Shown here: piece by piece, positions 1 through 8,438 of the stretch
Position numbering within the stretch: the first letter of the stretch is position 1
How the letters are laid out: every line of letters begins with the position of its first letter
From: Pelomonas sp. Root1217
GTDB lineage: Bacteria > Pseudomonadota > Gammaproteobacteria > Burkholderiales > Burkholderiaceae_C
Direction of reading: 5' to 3'
NCBI RefSeq assembly: GCF_001425705.1
Contig: NZ_LMDC01000001.1
Coordinates: 372,001-436,000 of the forward strand
Length of the DNA: 64,000 nt
The notes under the pieces: model-generated
Databases searched by the model: none
What the model saw: the letters and a program-made list of their open reading frames with translations, nothing else
What the model was told of the DNA's origin: nothing
Program-made: the position numbers and the translations under genes

Positions 1-64
1 GGGCTCGCCCGCGTTCAGCGGCGCGGGGACCGGGCGAGGGGTCCCAGTCCCCGAGAATGAAAGG

Positions 65-553
65 ATGAGCAAGAAGACCGCCCATGTCAGCGAAACCCCG
101 GCGACCCAGGCGCTGAAGCGCGCTGGTGTCGCCTTCACCGAGCACGTCTACGACTACATCGAGCATGGCGGCACGGCCGAGTCGTCCAAGCAGCTGGGCG
201 TCGAGGAACACGCCGTCGTGAAGACCCTGGTCATGCAGGACGAGAAGGCCGAGCCGCTGATCATGCTGATGCATGGCGACCGCACGGTCAGCCTGAAAGA
301 GCTGGCGCGGCAGATCCCTTGCAAGAAGGTCGAGCCCTGCAAGCCCGAAGTGGCGCAGCGCCACAGCGGCTACCAGGTCGGCGGCACCTCGCCCTTCGGC
401 GTGCGCAAGCCCATGCCGGTGTTCGTCGAGGCTTCGATCCTGGCGTTGCCGAAGATCTGCATCAACGGCGGCCGGCGCGGCTACCTGGTCGGCATCGAGC
501 CCCAGGTGCTGACCGAGCTGCTGGACGCGCGGCCGGTGACCTGCGCGAACTGA
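65..553 (+). CDS. ybaK: Cys-tRNA(Pro)/Cys-tRNA deacylase YbaK
   Basis: The 162-residue protein matches the YbaK/EbsC editing family, free-standing relatives of the prolyl-tRNA synthetase INS domain that hydrolyse mischarged Cys-tRNA(Pro) in the cytoplasm. Family features visible are the N-terminal TPATQAL segment, the conserved lysine in VVKTLV (about residue 53), the GYQVGGTSPFG glycine-rich motif and the final INGGRRGYLV stretch. Length is usual for YbaK. The ATG follows an AAAGG ribosome-binding sequence. It is followed 36 bp later by an MgtC-like gene on the same strand, with no obvious functional link. Confidence 0.93.
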   Translation: MSKKTAHVSETPATQALKRAGVAFTEHVYDYIEHGGTAESSKQLGVEEHAVVKTLVMQDEKAEPLIMLMHGDRTVSLKELARQIPCKKVEPCKPEVAQRHSGYQVGGTSPFGVRKPMPVFVEASILALPKICINGGRRGYLVGIEPQVLTELLDARPVTCAN

Positions 554-589
554 ACCGGCGCGGGCGCGCGGCTTGCCAAGCAGGCGGCC

Positions 590-1063
590 ATGTGGGCCAC
601 CGTTCTCCAGACCCTGCAGTCCGAGTTCTCTGACGCGCCCGATGTGGAGCAGGTCACCCGCCTCATGACGCGGCTGCTGCTCGCGGCGCTGCTGGGTGGC
701 GTGCTGGGCTATGAGCGCGAGAGCCAGGGCAAGGCGGCCGGCATTCGGACGCACATGCTGGTGGCGATGGGTGCAGCCTTGTTCGTGCTGGTGCCGCAGC
801 TCGGCGGCATGGCCGTGGCCGACATGAGCCGGGTCATCCAGGGCATCGTCACCGGCATCGGCTTCCTCGGCGCCGGGGCCATCATCAAGCACCGCACCGA
901 GGAGGACACCCAGGGCCTGACAACGGCGGCCGGCATCTGGATGACGGCAGCGATCGGCGTGGCCTGCGGCCTGGGCCGGGAGACGACGGCGCTGATCAGC
1001 GCGCTGCTGGCCCTGGCGGTTCTTGCGGTGCTGCCGCGGCTGGTCGGCCGGGGCAGGCGCTGA
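590..1063 (+). CDS. MgtC/SapB family inner-membrane protein
   Basis: The 157-residue protein is hydrophobic with about four membrane segments. It carries the MgtC signature: LLGGVLGYERE near residue 35, then GIRTHMLVAMGAAL and the GIGFLGAGAI loop. MgtC proteins are linked to growth at low magnesium and to virulence in intracellular pathogens, partly by inhibiting F-type ATP synthase. This one lacks the C-terminal cytoplasmic ACT-like domain of Salmonella MgtC, so it is the short SapB-like form found widely in environmental bacteria. Its role here is unknown. The next gene follows after about 56 bp. Confidence 0.88.
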   Translation: MWATVLQTLQSEFSDAPDVEQVTRLMTRLLLAALLGGVLGYERESQGKAAGIRTHMLVAMGAALFVLVPQLGGMAVADMSRVIQGIVTGIGFLGAGAIIKHRTEEDTQGLTTAAGIWMTAAIGVACGLGRETTALISALLALAVLAVLPRLVGRGRR

Positions 1064-1119
1064 GCATTCGCGGCCTCGTCCTACGGGATGCCTGGCAGGC
1101 GCTCGCGAAACTGCCCGCG

Positions 1120-1452
1120 ATGTCGACGCGAAGCTCCGCCATGAACGGTCGCGAAACGCTGGACCTGGCGTACTCCCAGTTGGAGGCCCTGCTGCCCAGG
1201 CGCGCCGCGCGCTGCCTGGCCTGGTTGCACAGCCCCCGGGGGGTGTGGGTGCGCATCCCTGCTGGCCTGCTGTGCATTGCCGCCGCTGTCTTCTGGTTCC
1301 TGCCCGTCATCGGCATCGAGTGGTTGCCCATCGGCCTGCTGCTGCTGGCCGAGGACCTGCCGTTCCTGCGCAAGCCGGTGGGGCGCTTCATCCTGTTCCT
1401 GCTGAAGCAGGGGCGGCGGCTGCAGGTCTGGTGGCGGGCTCGGCAGCATTGA
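1120..1452 (+). CDS. small membrane protein, unassigned
   Basis: The 110-residue protein has a charged N-terminal half and a central hydrophobic stretch (about residues 45-85, including LLCIAAAVFWFLPVIGIEWLPIGLL), then a basic tail. The order is membrane helix, PIGLLLLAEDLPFLRKP, basic end. Similar small Burkholderiales proteins are usually listed as hypothetical; I cannot assign a function. The start is uncertain: an in-frame ATG at 1141 would remove seven residues, and neither has a clear ribosome-binding site. It sits 30 bp before plsY. Confidence 0.65.
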   Translation: MSTRSSAMNGRETLDLAYSQLEALLPRRAARCLAWLHSPRGVWVRIPAGLLCIAAAVFWFLPVIGIEWLPIGLLLLAEDLPFLRKPVGRFILFLLKQGRRLQVWWRARQH

Positions 1453-1482
1453 CACGGCCGGGCTGCATGACAATGCCGCCCC

Positions 1483-2151
1483 ATGCAAACCGTCCTTCCC
1501 CTGCTGGCCGCCCTCGTCGGCTACCTTGTCGGCTCGTTGTCCTTTGCCGTCATCGTCAGCCGCGCCATGGGCCTGTCGGACCCGCGCTCCTATGGTTCGG
1601 GCAACCCCGGTGCCACCAACGTGCTGCGCTCGGGCAACAAGGCCGCGGCCATCCTGACGCTGGTGTTCGATGCGCTCAAAGGCTATTTGCCGGTGCTGGC
1701 TGTCTTCATCTGGGGGCCTCGATTCGGCCTCGGCGAGGGTACCGCGGCGCTGGTGGGCCTGGCGGCCTTCCTTGGCCATCTGTGGCCGGTGTTTTTCAGA
1801 TTCCAGGGCGGCAAGGGTGTGGCCACGGCGGCCGGCGTCATCTTCGGGCTCAACCCCCTGCTAGGGGTTGCGACGCTGGCGACCTGGCTCATCATTGCCT
1901 GGTTCAGCCGCTATTCGTCCCTGGCCGCCATCGTGTCGGCCGCCTTCGCGCCGATGTATCAGTTGCTCATTTGGGAAGCCGGCCCGACCGCGCTCGCCCT
2001 GATCATCATGGGCTTGCTGCTGGTGTGGCGCCATTCGGCCAACATCAAGAAATTGCTGGCCGGCACCGAGAGCAAGCTCGGGCACAAGGCAGAGAAAGCT
2101 GTGCCGGCATCGCATCCCGTCAAATCCACCAAGCACCGGAAGAAAGCATGA
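1483..2151 (+). CDS. plsY: glycerol-3-phosphate acyltransferase PlsY
   Basis: PlsY is the integral membrane enzyme that transfers an acyl group from acyl-phosphate to glycerol-3-phosphate, the first step of phospholipid synthesis in most bacteria. The 222-residue sequence shows the three conserved loop motifs: [15 protein letters not shown] (about residues 39-53), the GGKGVAT phosphate-binding loop (about 109-115) and a third motif around RYSS. There are five to six hydrophobic segments. The basic C-terminal tail after the last helix is longer than in E. coli PlsY. The stop overlaps the next start (ATGA). Confidence 0.95.
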   Translation: MQTVLPLLAALVGYLVGSLSFAVIVSRAMGLSDPRSYGSGNPGATNVLRSGNKAAAILTLVFDALKGYLPVLAVFIWGPRFGLGEGTAALVGLAAFLGHLWPVFFRFQGGKGVATAAGVIFGLNPLLGVATLATWLIIAWFSRYSSLAAIVSAAFAPMYQLLIWEAGPTALALIIMGLLLVWRHSANIKKLLAGTESKLGHKAEKAVPASHPVKSTKHRKKA

Positions 2152-2507
2152 CCGCCTCCACCCCCGTTGAACGTTTCGACATCGGCGCCCGCCTGTCGGA
2201 GATGGCCGTGTACAACGGCGTCGCCTACCTGGCCGGCCAGGTGCCTGAGGACGCCAGCGCCGACGCCACCGGCCAGACGGCCCAGGTGCTGGCCGCCATC
2301 GACAAGCTGCTGGAGCGCGCTGGCACCGACAAGAGCCGCATCCTGCGCGCCCAGATCTACCTGGCCGACCGCGCCGACTTCCCCGGCATGAACGCCGCCT
2401 GGGACGCCTGGGTGCCCGCCGGCCACACGCCGCCGCGCGCCACCGTCATCGCCGGCCTGGCGCGGCCGGAGTGGAAGGTGGAGATCGTCATCACGGCGGC
2501 GGTCTGA
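2148..2507 (+). CDS. RidA family protein (YjgF/YER057c/UK114)
   Basis: The 119-residue protein is a RidA-type reactive enamine/imine deaminase or close relative. It has [13 protein letters not shown] near the N-terminus, the [19 protein letters not shown] helix, and the [23 protein letters not shown]-like C-terminus. In canonical RidA the arginine of the P-P-R-A-T segment binds the substrate carboxylate, and that arginine is present here. The ATG overlaps the plsY stop by 4 bp, implying translational coupling. The subgroup cannot be decided, so deaminase activity is probable but not certain. Confidence 0.88.
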   Translation: MTASTPVERFDIGARLSEMAVYNGVAYLAGQVPEDASADATGQTAQVLAAIDKLLERAGTDKSRILRAQIYLADRADFPGMNAAWDAWVPAGHTPPRATVIAGLARPEWKVEIVITAAV

Positions 2508-2511
2508 AGGG

Positions 2512-4527
2512 CTACGCCGGTGCGCCCTGCGCGCGCCGGCGCCAGAACTCCGCGTCGATCAGTTGCTCCGCGCCGGTGCGCGCGTTGATCAGCCAGAACT
2601 GACGCCCGTCGGCGCTGATGCGCGCCACCTCGCCCACCTGCCGCCCGGCGGCCACGCGCCGCCCCAGCGCATTGGCGGGAAAGCCCGGCTCGCGCGCCAG
2701 TTCCTGCAGAGGCAGGGCGTCCCGGGTGTCTCCGGCCAGGCGCAGCCGCTGCACCAGCGGCGCCAGCAGCGGGCTGGCCGCATCGGCGGGCGACACGAAC
2801 AGCACCAGCTTGGCCTGCGCCCGGCTCAGCGCGACGTTGAGCAGGCGCTGTGCCTCGTCGCCGTGCAGGAAGGGCTGGGCGCCATCCGCCGGGTCGAACA
2901 GCACCACCGGCGCCTCGCTGCCCTGGGCGCGGTGCACGGTGCTGACCCGCAGCGTCTCGGGCAGGCCGCGCGCACGCAGCCGCTGGCGGATCAGCGCCCG
3001 TTGCGCACGGAACGGCGTCAGCACGATCAGTTCCTCGGCCTGCCAGGAGCCGCTGGCCAACGCACGCTCCACCAACTCGGCAATGGCTTCGGCCGACTCG
3101 CGCCGCACCGGCCCGCGCTCCGCGGCCGACCAGCCGCCATCCGTCTTCAGATGGTGGACATGCACATGCACGTTGGCGCCGATGTCGCCCAGACTGCGTT
3201 GGCGAGCAGCCTGCCAGCTGGCCGAAGCCTCGGCGTCTGCTGCCACGCGCAGTGCGCCGTCGTAGAACAGCTGGCTGACCAGCTCGCCGATCGGCGGCGC
3301 CATGCGCGACTGTTCGTCCAGCAGCGCGACGGACGGCCCGCGCGGCATCTCGGCGAAGGCCGAGCGGCCCAGCCAGCGCCGGGCCAGACGGTCGTCGCTG
3401 CGCAGCACGGGCGACAGCTGCTGCGGGTCACCCGCAAACAGTCGGGCGCGGCCCAGCGGCATCAGCACGAGGGCATGCGCCAGGTTCACCTGGCTGGCTT
3501 CGTCGAACACCAGCAGGTCGAAGGGCGGTTCGCCATCTGGCTGCAGCTCGCGCAGCGTCTTCAGCGTGAAGGCTGCGCGCGTCGTCGTCATGCTGGCCAG
3601 GCGGCAGCGTTGCAGCACCTTCAGCGAAGCGGCGCGCAGCTCGTCGCGCAGTGCGGCGACGCGGTCGGCCCAGGCCTTGAGCGCGAGCGCATCACGGGCT
3701 GATGGCCGCTGGCCTTCAGCGCGAGCCAGGCGGGTGATGAGATCGCGGTCCTGCGTCGGGATCAGGTGCTCGCGGCCTTCGTAGGCCGCGGCGTCGAAGC
3801 GTGTGCCCAGGCGCTGCACTTCGGCGCGCAGGTGCTCGCGGCGGCCTCTGTGCAGGGCCTTGTCGACGGCCAGCGTGGCCTGGTCCACCGCCTGGTTGGT
3901 GGTGGACAGCAGCAGCACGCGGGCGTGCGGGTGGCGGTCCAGGTATTCGGCCAGCAGCACGCCCAGCGTCGTGGTCTTGCCCGTGCCCGGTGGCCCCCAC
4001 AGGAAGCCGCTGCTGTGGCCCGCCAGCGCGAGCGCCGCGCGTTGCGCCGGGCGCAGCCAGCGGAAGGGCTCACCGGTCAACGCCGTGCCGCCGTGCAGAG
4101 GTCGTGGGTTCGAAAGGTCGGGCAGGCAGGCCAGCGCCTGCTCGGCCCAGGCCGTGTCCCACCAGGCGTCGGCCACGGCGTTCAGGAAGCGCGTCGGGTA
4201 GAGGCGGATCAGGTGCCCGGCCGGCGGCGGCGGGCCACTGGCGTTCTGCAGCACGAGCTGGTCGTCCTCCGCCAGCACGGCCAGCACGCTGGCGCCGCCC
4301 TTGCTCGGCGCGCCCCACCAGGCGCTGGCACCGTCCAGGCTGTCATCCAGCAGCGCCTGCGCCGAAGCGGCGCCGGGCCGCTGGCCCTCGGCGAACACAT
4401 GGCCGGGCTCCAGCGTCACCCGCCACAGCGCACCGTCGCGTTCGGTGTGCTGCACCTTGAAGTCGTAGTACTCGGGCGTGGCCGACAGCTCGGCTTTCAG
4501 CGCCGCGCGGAGGTCGGCGAGGCTCAT
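2512..4527 (-). CDS. superfamily 1 DNA/RNA helicase (UPF1/IGHMBP2-like AAA_11/AAA_12)
   Basis: The 671-residue protein has a Walker A motif GPPGTGKTTT near residue 178, a Walker B/DEAS motif LLVFDEASQVN near 340, a GDPQQLSPV motif III, and a C-terminal AAA_12 half with VSTVHRAQGSEAPVV (motif V) and LLNVALSRAQ (motif VI). This is the layout of UPF1-like SF1B helicases. The N-terminal 170 residues are a family-specific extension. An upstream in-frame ATG at 4572 exists, but it would run through a promoter-like region, so the start at 4527 is preferred. It is divergent from the di-iron protein gene. Confidence 0.85.
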   Translation of the reverse strand: MSLADLRAALKAELSATPEYYDFKVQHTERDGALWRVTLEPGHVFAEGQRPGAASAQALLDDSLDGASAWWGAPSKGGASVLAVLAEDDQLVLQNASGPPPPAGHLIRLYPTRFLNAVADAWWDTAWAEQALACLPDLSNPRPLHGGTALTGEPFRWLRPAQRAALALAGHSSGFLWGPPGTGKTTTLGVLLAEYLDRHPHARVLLLSTTNQAVDQATLAVDKALHRGRREHLRAEVQRLGTRFDAAAYEGREHLIPTQDRDLITRLARAEGQRPSARDALALKAWADRVAALRDELRAASLKVLQRCRLASMTTTRAAFTLKTLRELQPDGEPPFDLLVFDEASQVNLAHALVLMPLGRARLFAGDPQQLSPVLRSDDRLARRWLGRSAFAEMPRGPSVALLDEQSRMAPPIGELVSQLFYDGALRVAADAEASASWQAARQRSLGDIGANVHVHVHHLKTDGGWSAAERGPVRRESAEAIAELVERALASGSWQAEELIVLTPFRAQRALIRQRLRARGLPETLRVSTVHRAQGSEAPVVLFDPADGAQPFLHGDEAQRLLNVALSRAQAKLVLFVSPADAASPLLAPLVQRLRLAGDTRDALPLQELAREPGFPANALGRRVAAGRQVGEVARISADGRQFWLINARTGAEQLIDAEFWRRRAQGAPA

Positions 4528-4572
4528 GGGTCGGGGTGATTCGGGAGGGCGCGACTGTAGCGGTCCCGTCAA

Positions 4573-4608
4573 AGCACCTGCCCTTGACCGCAGTCAAGGG
4601 CAGGTGCT
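4573..4608. promoter_or_regulatory. 16-bp perfect inverted repeat containing an FNR/Dnr-like box
   Basis: AGCACCTGCCCTTGAC, loop CGCA, then its exact reverse complement. The centre reads TTGAC-CGCA-GTCAA, which fits the TTGA-N6-TCAA half-site pattern of the CRP/FNR superfamily. It lies between the divergent helicase (start 4527) and di-iron protein (start 4657) genes. A possible -10 (TAGCCT, 4620-4625) would put a start site near 4632, about 41.5 bp from the repeat centre, the classic class II activator distance. The dyad is seen directly; the regulator is inferred. Confidence 0.6.
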
Positions 4609-4656
4609 GCGCGGCCGCGTAGCCTGCGCACCCCGCCACTGCCAGAGTCCTTTCGC

Positions 4657-5436
4657 ATGTCCATCGAGTTGTTTCGTCAGGGCCGGCACGTCTGCGTCAT
4701 GTTTTCGCGCCTCGGCGACGAGGGCGGCAACGCCGTGCAGTCCAACCAGTTCCTGCTGGTCAATGGGGACACCGGCGCCATCCTCGACCCCGGCGGCAAC
4801 ATCGCCTACAACGAGCTCTACCTCGGCATGTCGGCCTTCTTCCCGCCGCACAAGCTGGCCGCCATCCTGGCCTCGCATGCCGATCCCGACATCATTGCCT
4901 CGCTGGACCGTTGGATGACGGCCACCGACGCACCGGTCTACATCTCGCGGCTGTGGGAGCGCTTCGCGCCGCATTTCTGCAAGGCGGGCAAGACGGTGGG
5001 CCGCGTCGTCGGCCTGCCGGACGCGGGCGAGCGCCTGCATCTGGGTGTGGGGTCGGAGCGCTTCGAGCTCTGGGCGCTGCCGGCGCACTTCCTGCACGCC
5101 GAGGGCAACTTCCAGTTCTACGACCCGGTCAGCCGCATCCTGTTCTCGGGCGACCTCGGGGCCTCGCTCGGCGCGAGCGTCAACCCAGAGAAACCGGTCA
5201 GGTCACTGGCCGAGCACATCCCGCGCATGGAAGGCTTTCACCGCCGCTACATGGTCAGCAACAAGGTGCTGCGCCTGTGGGCGACCATGGTGCGGCAACT
5301 CGACATCGCGATGATCGCGCCCCAGCACGGCGCGCCAATGGTGGGCGCCGCGGTGGGCGAATTCATCGACTGGGTGGAGCGGCTGGAATGCGGGATCGAT
5401 CTGTTCGGGGCGGCGAATTACCGGGTGCCGGGTTGA
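4657..5436 (+). CDS. oxygen-binding di-iron (ODP/flavodiiron-like) MBL-fold protein
   Basis: The 259-residue metallo-beta-lactamase-fold protein has the flavodiiron-type ligand pattern rather than the hydrolase HxHxDH. It shows SNQFLLVN and ILDPGG near the start, SHADPD near residue 74, PAHFLHAEGNFQFYDPVSRILFSGD (His, then Asp, about 146-170), and APQHGAP near 228. ODP proteins bind oxygen or nitric oxide at a di-iron site and can act as sensors or reductases. There is no flavodoxin or rubredoxin domain, so any electron donor must be separate. The FNR-like box upstream supports a low-oxygen role. Its end overlaps the convergent M56 gene by 19 bp. Confidence 0.85.
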   Translation: MSIELFRQGRHVCVMFSRLGDEGGNAVQSNQFLLVNGDTGAILDPGGNIAYNELYLGMSAFFPPHKLAAILASHADPDIIASLDRWMTATDAPVYISRLWERFAPHFCKAGKTVGRVVGLPDAGERLHLGVGSERFELWALPAHFLHAEGNFQFYDPVSRILFSGDLGASLGASVNPEKPVRSLAEHIPRMEGFHRRYMVSNKVLRLWATMVRQLDIAMIAPQHGAPMVGAAVGEFIDWVERLECGIDLFGAANYRVPG

Positions 5437-6659
5437 GCACTGGCGGCCTTGGCCGGCAGCTTGAAATCCGCTGGCAGCAGGGTGACGACGCGCGTCATCT
5501 GCAATGCGGGTATGCCGTCAGCGCCGCCGATGCGGTGCCCGAAAGACTTGCCGGATGCCTGCACGCCGGTGTGCTGCCCCAGCGCCTTGCCGCCGTAGCT
5601 GGGCTGGGTCAGGACCCGCAGCATGCCATCCTCGGTGCGTGTGACGGTCAAGTCCAGCCGCCAGCTTTGGGCCGCCGTGGCGCCCCATTGCAGGCTGCTG
5701 CGGGTGCCCAGCGTCGTGATCAGCCGGGGTGCGGCCTTGAACTCACCTGACGACACATTGAGGCGGATCTCCACCTTTTGCTGCGCGGCGGCGTCGGCCG
5801 CCGATGCTGGCACCGAGCTCTGCGCTGCATAGGCCAGGCCGGCAACGCCCAGTAGCGCCAGCCCGAGTGCGGCGCCACGCCGGCGTGACGAGAAGTGCGG
5901 GCGGTTCAACATGGCGATCCTTTCGACGAGAGGGTGGGAACTGCCCCAGCGGCTCGCCAGTGGCGCGCCGAGGCTGTGGAGATCATGGGCGGCCAGCAAC
6001 GCGCGGACATAGTCGGCCAAGGCGCCCGGCCTTGAGGCCAGCACCGCGGCATCGCAGCTGAGTTCCTGGTCAGCCTGGAAGCGCCGCGCGGCCCACCAGG
6101 CCAGCGGGTTCCACCAGTGCAGCGCAGTGAGCAGGCAGGCGAGGAGGTTCCACAGGTTGTCCAGCCGCTTGCGATGCACTTCCTCGTGGGCCAGGATGAG
6201 TTCGCGCTGAGTGGGCGGGAAGCGCTGCTCGAAATCGGTCGGCAGCACGATGCGTGGCCTCAGCAGGCCGACGAGGGCGGGGCTGCTGCCGGCGGGCAGC
6301 ACATCGCCCAGGTGGGCGAGCTGCCATTGCTGGTGGGCGCGAGCCAGGGCGACCAGCACCGCGCCCGCGAGCCACAGTGCCAGCCACACAGCTGCCATGT
6401 CCGTCGTCGGCGCCGGCAGTGCAGGCAGAGCCGGCGTTGCAGGAGCACCCGCGGCCTGCAGCACAAGATGCAGCGGCTCCTGCGCCAGGCGTGGCAGCGC
6501 GGGCGTCAGCAGCAATGCCGGCACGAGCAGCCATGCCGTGTAAGCGGCGGTTGCGCCCAGGCGCTTCAACAACAGCGGCCGCAGCGCCCACAGCAGCAGC
6601 ATAGCCACGCTGAAGAGCAGTGCCTGTCGCGCGAGCATGGCGAGCAAAGCCTCAGTCAT
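5418..6659 (-). CDS. M56 family (BlaR1/MecR1-like) membrane metallopeptidase
   Basis: The 413-residue protein has three to four N-terminal membrane helices, the zinc protease motif HEEVH (about residues 158-162) with a downstream glutamate in ADQELSCDAA (about 199), another helix near residue 270 (GLALLGVAGLAYA), and a periplasmic C-terminal domain of about 130 residues. In BlaR1-type systems a periplasmic sensor signals across the membrane and the protease domain leads to inactivation of the BlaI-type repressor. The C-terminal domain here is not a penicillin-binding domain, so the ligand is unknown. It follows the BlaI-type gene with an 8-bp overlap, so the two are one operon. Confidence 0.88.
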   Translation of the reverse strand: MTEALLAMLARQALLFSVAMLLLWALRPLLLKRLGATAAYTAWLLVPALLLTPALPRLAQEPLHLVLQAAGAPATPALPALPAPTTDMAAVWLALWLAGAVLVALARAHQQWQLAHLGDVLPAGSSPALVGLLRPRIVLPTDFEQRFPPTQRELILAHEEVHRKRLDNLWNLLACLLTALHWWNPLAWWAARRFQADQELSCDAAVLASRPGALADYVRALLAAHDLHSLGAPLASRWGSSHPLVERIAMLNRPHFSSRRRGAALGLALLGVAGLAYAAQSSVPASAADAAAQQKVEIRLNVSSGEFKAAPRLITTLGTRSSLQWGATAAQSWRLDLTVTRTEDGMLRVLTQPSYGGKALGQHTGVQASGKSFGHRIGGADGIPALQMTRVVTLLPADFKLPAKAASAQPGTR

Positions 6660-7032
6660 GGCCCTGCTCCTTCAACAGCGCCTTCAGCGCCGCGATGTCG
6701 TCCGCATTCAGCTTGCGCTCCGACGCGAACTGCGCCACCAGTGGCGCCAGGCGCCCGCCGAACAGCCGGTCGATCAGCGACAGGCCGGTGTCGGCCACCC
6801 AGGCGTCCTCGGGCACGGCGGGCGCGTACAGAAAGCGCCGGCCGTCGCGCTCGGCCGTCACGGCGCCTTTGCTCAGCAGCCGGTTCAGCAGCGTCTTCAC
6901 GGTGGCGAGCTGCCAGCCTTGCCGGGGCCCGAGCACCGCGGCGATCTCGTCGGCGGCCTGGGGTGCGCGCTGCCAGAGCAGGCGCATGACCTGGGCTTCG
7001 GCGTCGCTGATGGGAGTGGGTGGCCTGGTCAT
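6652..7032 (-). CDS. BlaI/MecI/CopY family transcriptional repressor
   Basis: The 126-residue winged-helix repressor has ISDAEAQVMRLLWQRAPQAADEI at the N-terminus, the recognition helix region around WQLATVKTLLNRLLSKGAV (about residues 38-56), and a C-terminal dimerisation helix ending DDIAALKALLKEQ. It is the first gene of the pair with the M56 peptidase. Two dyads of the TTAC-N4-GTAA type lie just before its start codon, consistent with autorepression. The inducer is not indicated by neighbouring genes: there is no beta-lactamase here. Confidence 0.92.
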   Translation of the reverse strand: MTRPPTPISDAEAQVMRLLWQRAPQAADEIAAVLGPRQGWQLATVKTLLNRLLSKGAVTAERDGRRFLYAPAVPEDAWVADTGLSLIDRLFGGRLAPLVAQFASERKLNADDIAALKALLKEQGHD

Positions 7033-7035
7033 TGA

Positions 7036-7073
7036 TTACGGGCGTAAACGATGGTGAATGATTACGCGTGTAA
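7036..7073. promoter_or_regulatory. two tandem BlaI-type operators
   Basis: TTAC-GGGC-GTAA (7036-7047) and TTAC-GCGT-GTAA (7062-7073) lie 26 bp apart centre to centre, immediately upstream of the BlaI-type start at 7032. Both are embedded in a longer shared pattern, GATTACGNGNGTAAACGA. BlaI/MecI operators are TACA/TGTA-type dyads, and these resemble that layout with altered inner bases. The region lies between this repressor and the divergent PPK2 gene, so it could control both. Confidence 0.7.
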
Positions 7074-7162
7074 ACGACGTCGTCAAGCCCCTTTGTCACG
7101 GCCGTGCCATATCTTCCGCCTAGGCTCGCGGCCTACAGCCGCTGTTGCGGCCGGGAGCCCTC

Positions 7163-8068
7163 GTGAGCCACATCGAAGACGAACTGGTGAAGCGCATTCA
7201 CCGCGACCTGCAGGACGATTTCGACGAGGAACTGGAGCTTGAGCTCGAGGACCGCGAACACGGTGTGATGGCCAGCGACGTGCCGACCGGTGAAGCCATT
7301 GAGCGGCGGCGCTACTTCCGCGAGCTGTTCCGCCTGCAGAGCGAACTGGTCAAGCTGCAGGACTGGGTGCAGCACACGGGCCACAAGGTCGTCATCCTGT
7401 TCGAGGGCCGCGACGCGGCGGGCAAGGGCGGCGTCATCAAGCGCATCACGCAGCGGTTGAACCCGCGTGTGTGCCGCGTGGCCGCGCTGCCGGCGCCCAA
7501 CGACCGCGAGCGCACGCAGTGGTACTTCCAGCGTTATGTGTCGCACCTGCCGGCGGCCGGCGAGATCGTGCTGTTCGACCGCAGTTGGTACAACCGCGCC
7601 GGTGTCGAGCGCGTGATGGGCTTTTGCACCGACGAGCAGTACGAGGAGTTCTTCCGCTCCGCGCCCGAGTTCGAGCGCATGCTGCAGCGCTCAGGCATCC
7701 AGCTCATCAAGTACTGGTTCTCGATCAGCGACGACGAGCAGCGCGTGCGCTTCCTGGGCCGCATCCACGACCCGCTCAAGCAGTGGAAGTTGAGCCCCAT
7801 GGACCTGGAGTCGCGCCGGCGCTGGGAGGCCTACACGTCGGCCAAGGAGGTGATGCTGGAGCGCACCCACATCCCCGAATCACCCTGGTGGGTCGTGCCG
7901 GCGGATGACAAGAAGCGCGCGCGGCTGAATTGCATCCATCACCTGCTGGGCCAGATGCCCTACCAGGAGGTGCCGCACGCCGACATCGATCTGCCCGCGC
8001 GCGAACGCCGCGAGGACTACCTGCGCAACCCCGTGCCGGACGACATCATCGTGCCCGAGGTTTATTGA
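7163..8068 (+). CDS. ppk2: polyphosphate kinase 2 (PPK2 family)
   Basis: PPK2 enzymes use polyphosphate to phosphorylate nucleoside di- or monophosphates. The 301-residue protein has the Walker A-like FEGRDAAGKGG (about residues 79-89), the Walker B/lid segment FDRSWYNRAGVERVMGFC (about 138) and the PWWVVPADDKKRARLN C-terminal block. This matches the class I single-domain subgroup that mainly makes GTP/ATP. The GTG at 7163 starts the conserved N-terminus (SHIEDEL); an upstream TTG at 7145 is less likely. It is divergent from the BlaI-type gene and is the first of two PPK2 paralogues here. Confidence 0.93.
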   Translation: MSHIEDELVKRIHRDLQDDFDEELELELEDREHGVMASDVPTGEAIERRRYFRELFRLQSELVKLQDWVQHTGHKVVILFEGRDAAGKGGVIKRITQRLNPRVCRVAALPAPNDRERTQWYFQRYVSHLPAAGEIVLFDRSWYNRAGVERVMGFCTDEQYEEFFRSAPEFERMLQRSGIQLIKYWFSISDDEQRVRFLGRIHDPLKQWKLSPMDLESRRRWEAYTSAKEVMLERTHIPESPWWVVPADDKKRARLNCIHHLLGQMPYQEVPHADIDLPARERREDYLRNPVPDDIIVPEVY

Positions 8069-8087
8069 GCCGGTCTAGCATGGGGCC

Positions 8088-8432
8088 ATGAAGTGGCCCC
8101 CGCTTTCACTGCTCGCCGTCGTTGCGCTGACCGCACTGGCCTCCTGGGCTTGGCGCGGGCATGTTGCAGCGCAGGACGGTGAGTTGCTGAAGCAGCGCGC
8201 CAGGCCGGGCGATATCCGCATGATCTCGTCCGAGACCTGCCCCTATTGCCTGGCAGCCCGACGCTGGATGACTCAGGAGGGCGTGCCCTTCAGCGAGTGC
8301 TTCATCGAGCGCGATGCCCAGTGCCTGAGCGACTACCAGGCCCTCGGCGCCGTCGGCACACCGACGCTGGTCGTGCGCGGCCAGCGCGTCATCGGCTTTG
8401 ACCGGGCGCGGCTGCTGGAGATCCTGAAATAG
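8088..8432 (+). CDS. membrane-anchored glutaredoxin-like protein
   Basis: The 114-residue protein has an N-terminal membrane anchor or signal (about residues 5-22, LSLLAVVALTALASWAW) followed by a compact thioredoxin fold. The redox motif TCPYC is near residues 47-51. A cis-proline segment GTPTLVV (about 88) and a C-terminal RLLEIL helix follow. The fold should face the periplasm. The CPYC motif is typical of dithiol glutaredoxins, but there is no sign of a specific partner. It lies 20 bp after ppk2 and may share its transcript. A long inverted repeat follows the stop. Confidence 0.82.
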   Translation: MKWPPLSLLAVVALTALASWAWRGHVAAQDGELLKQRARPGDIRMISSETCPYCLAARRWMTQEGVPFSECFIERDAQCLSDYQALGAVGTPTLVVRGQRVIGFDRARLLEILK

Positions 8433-8438
8433 GCCGAA

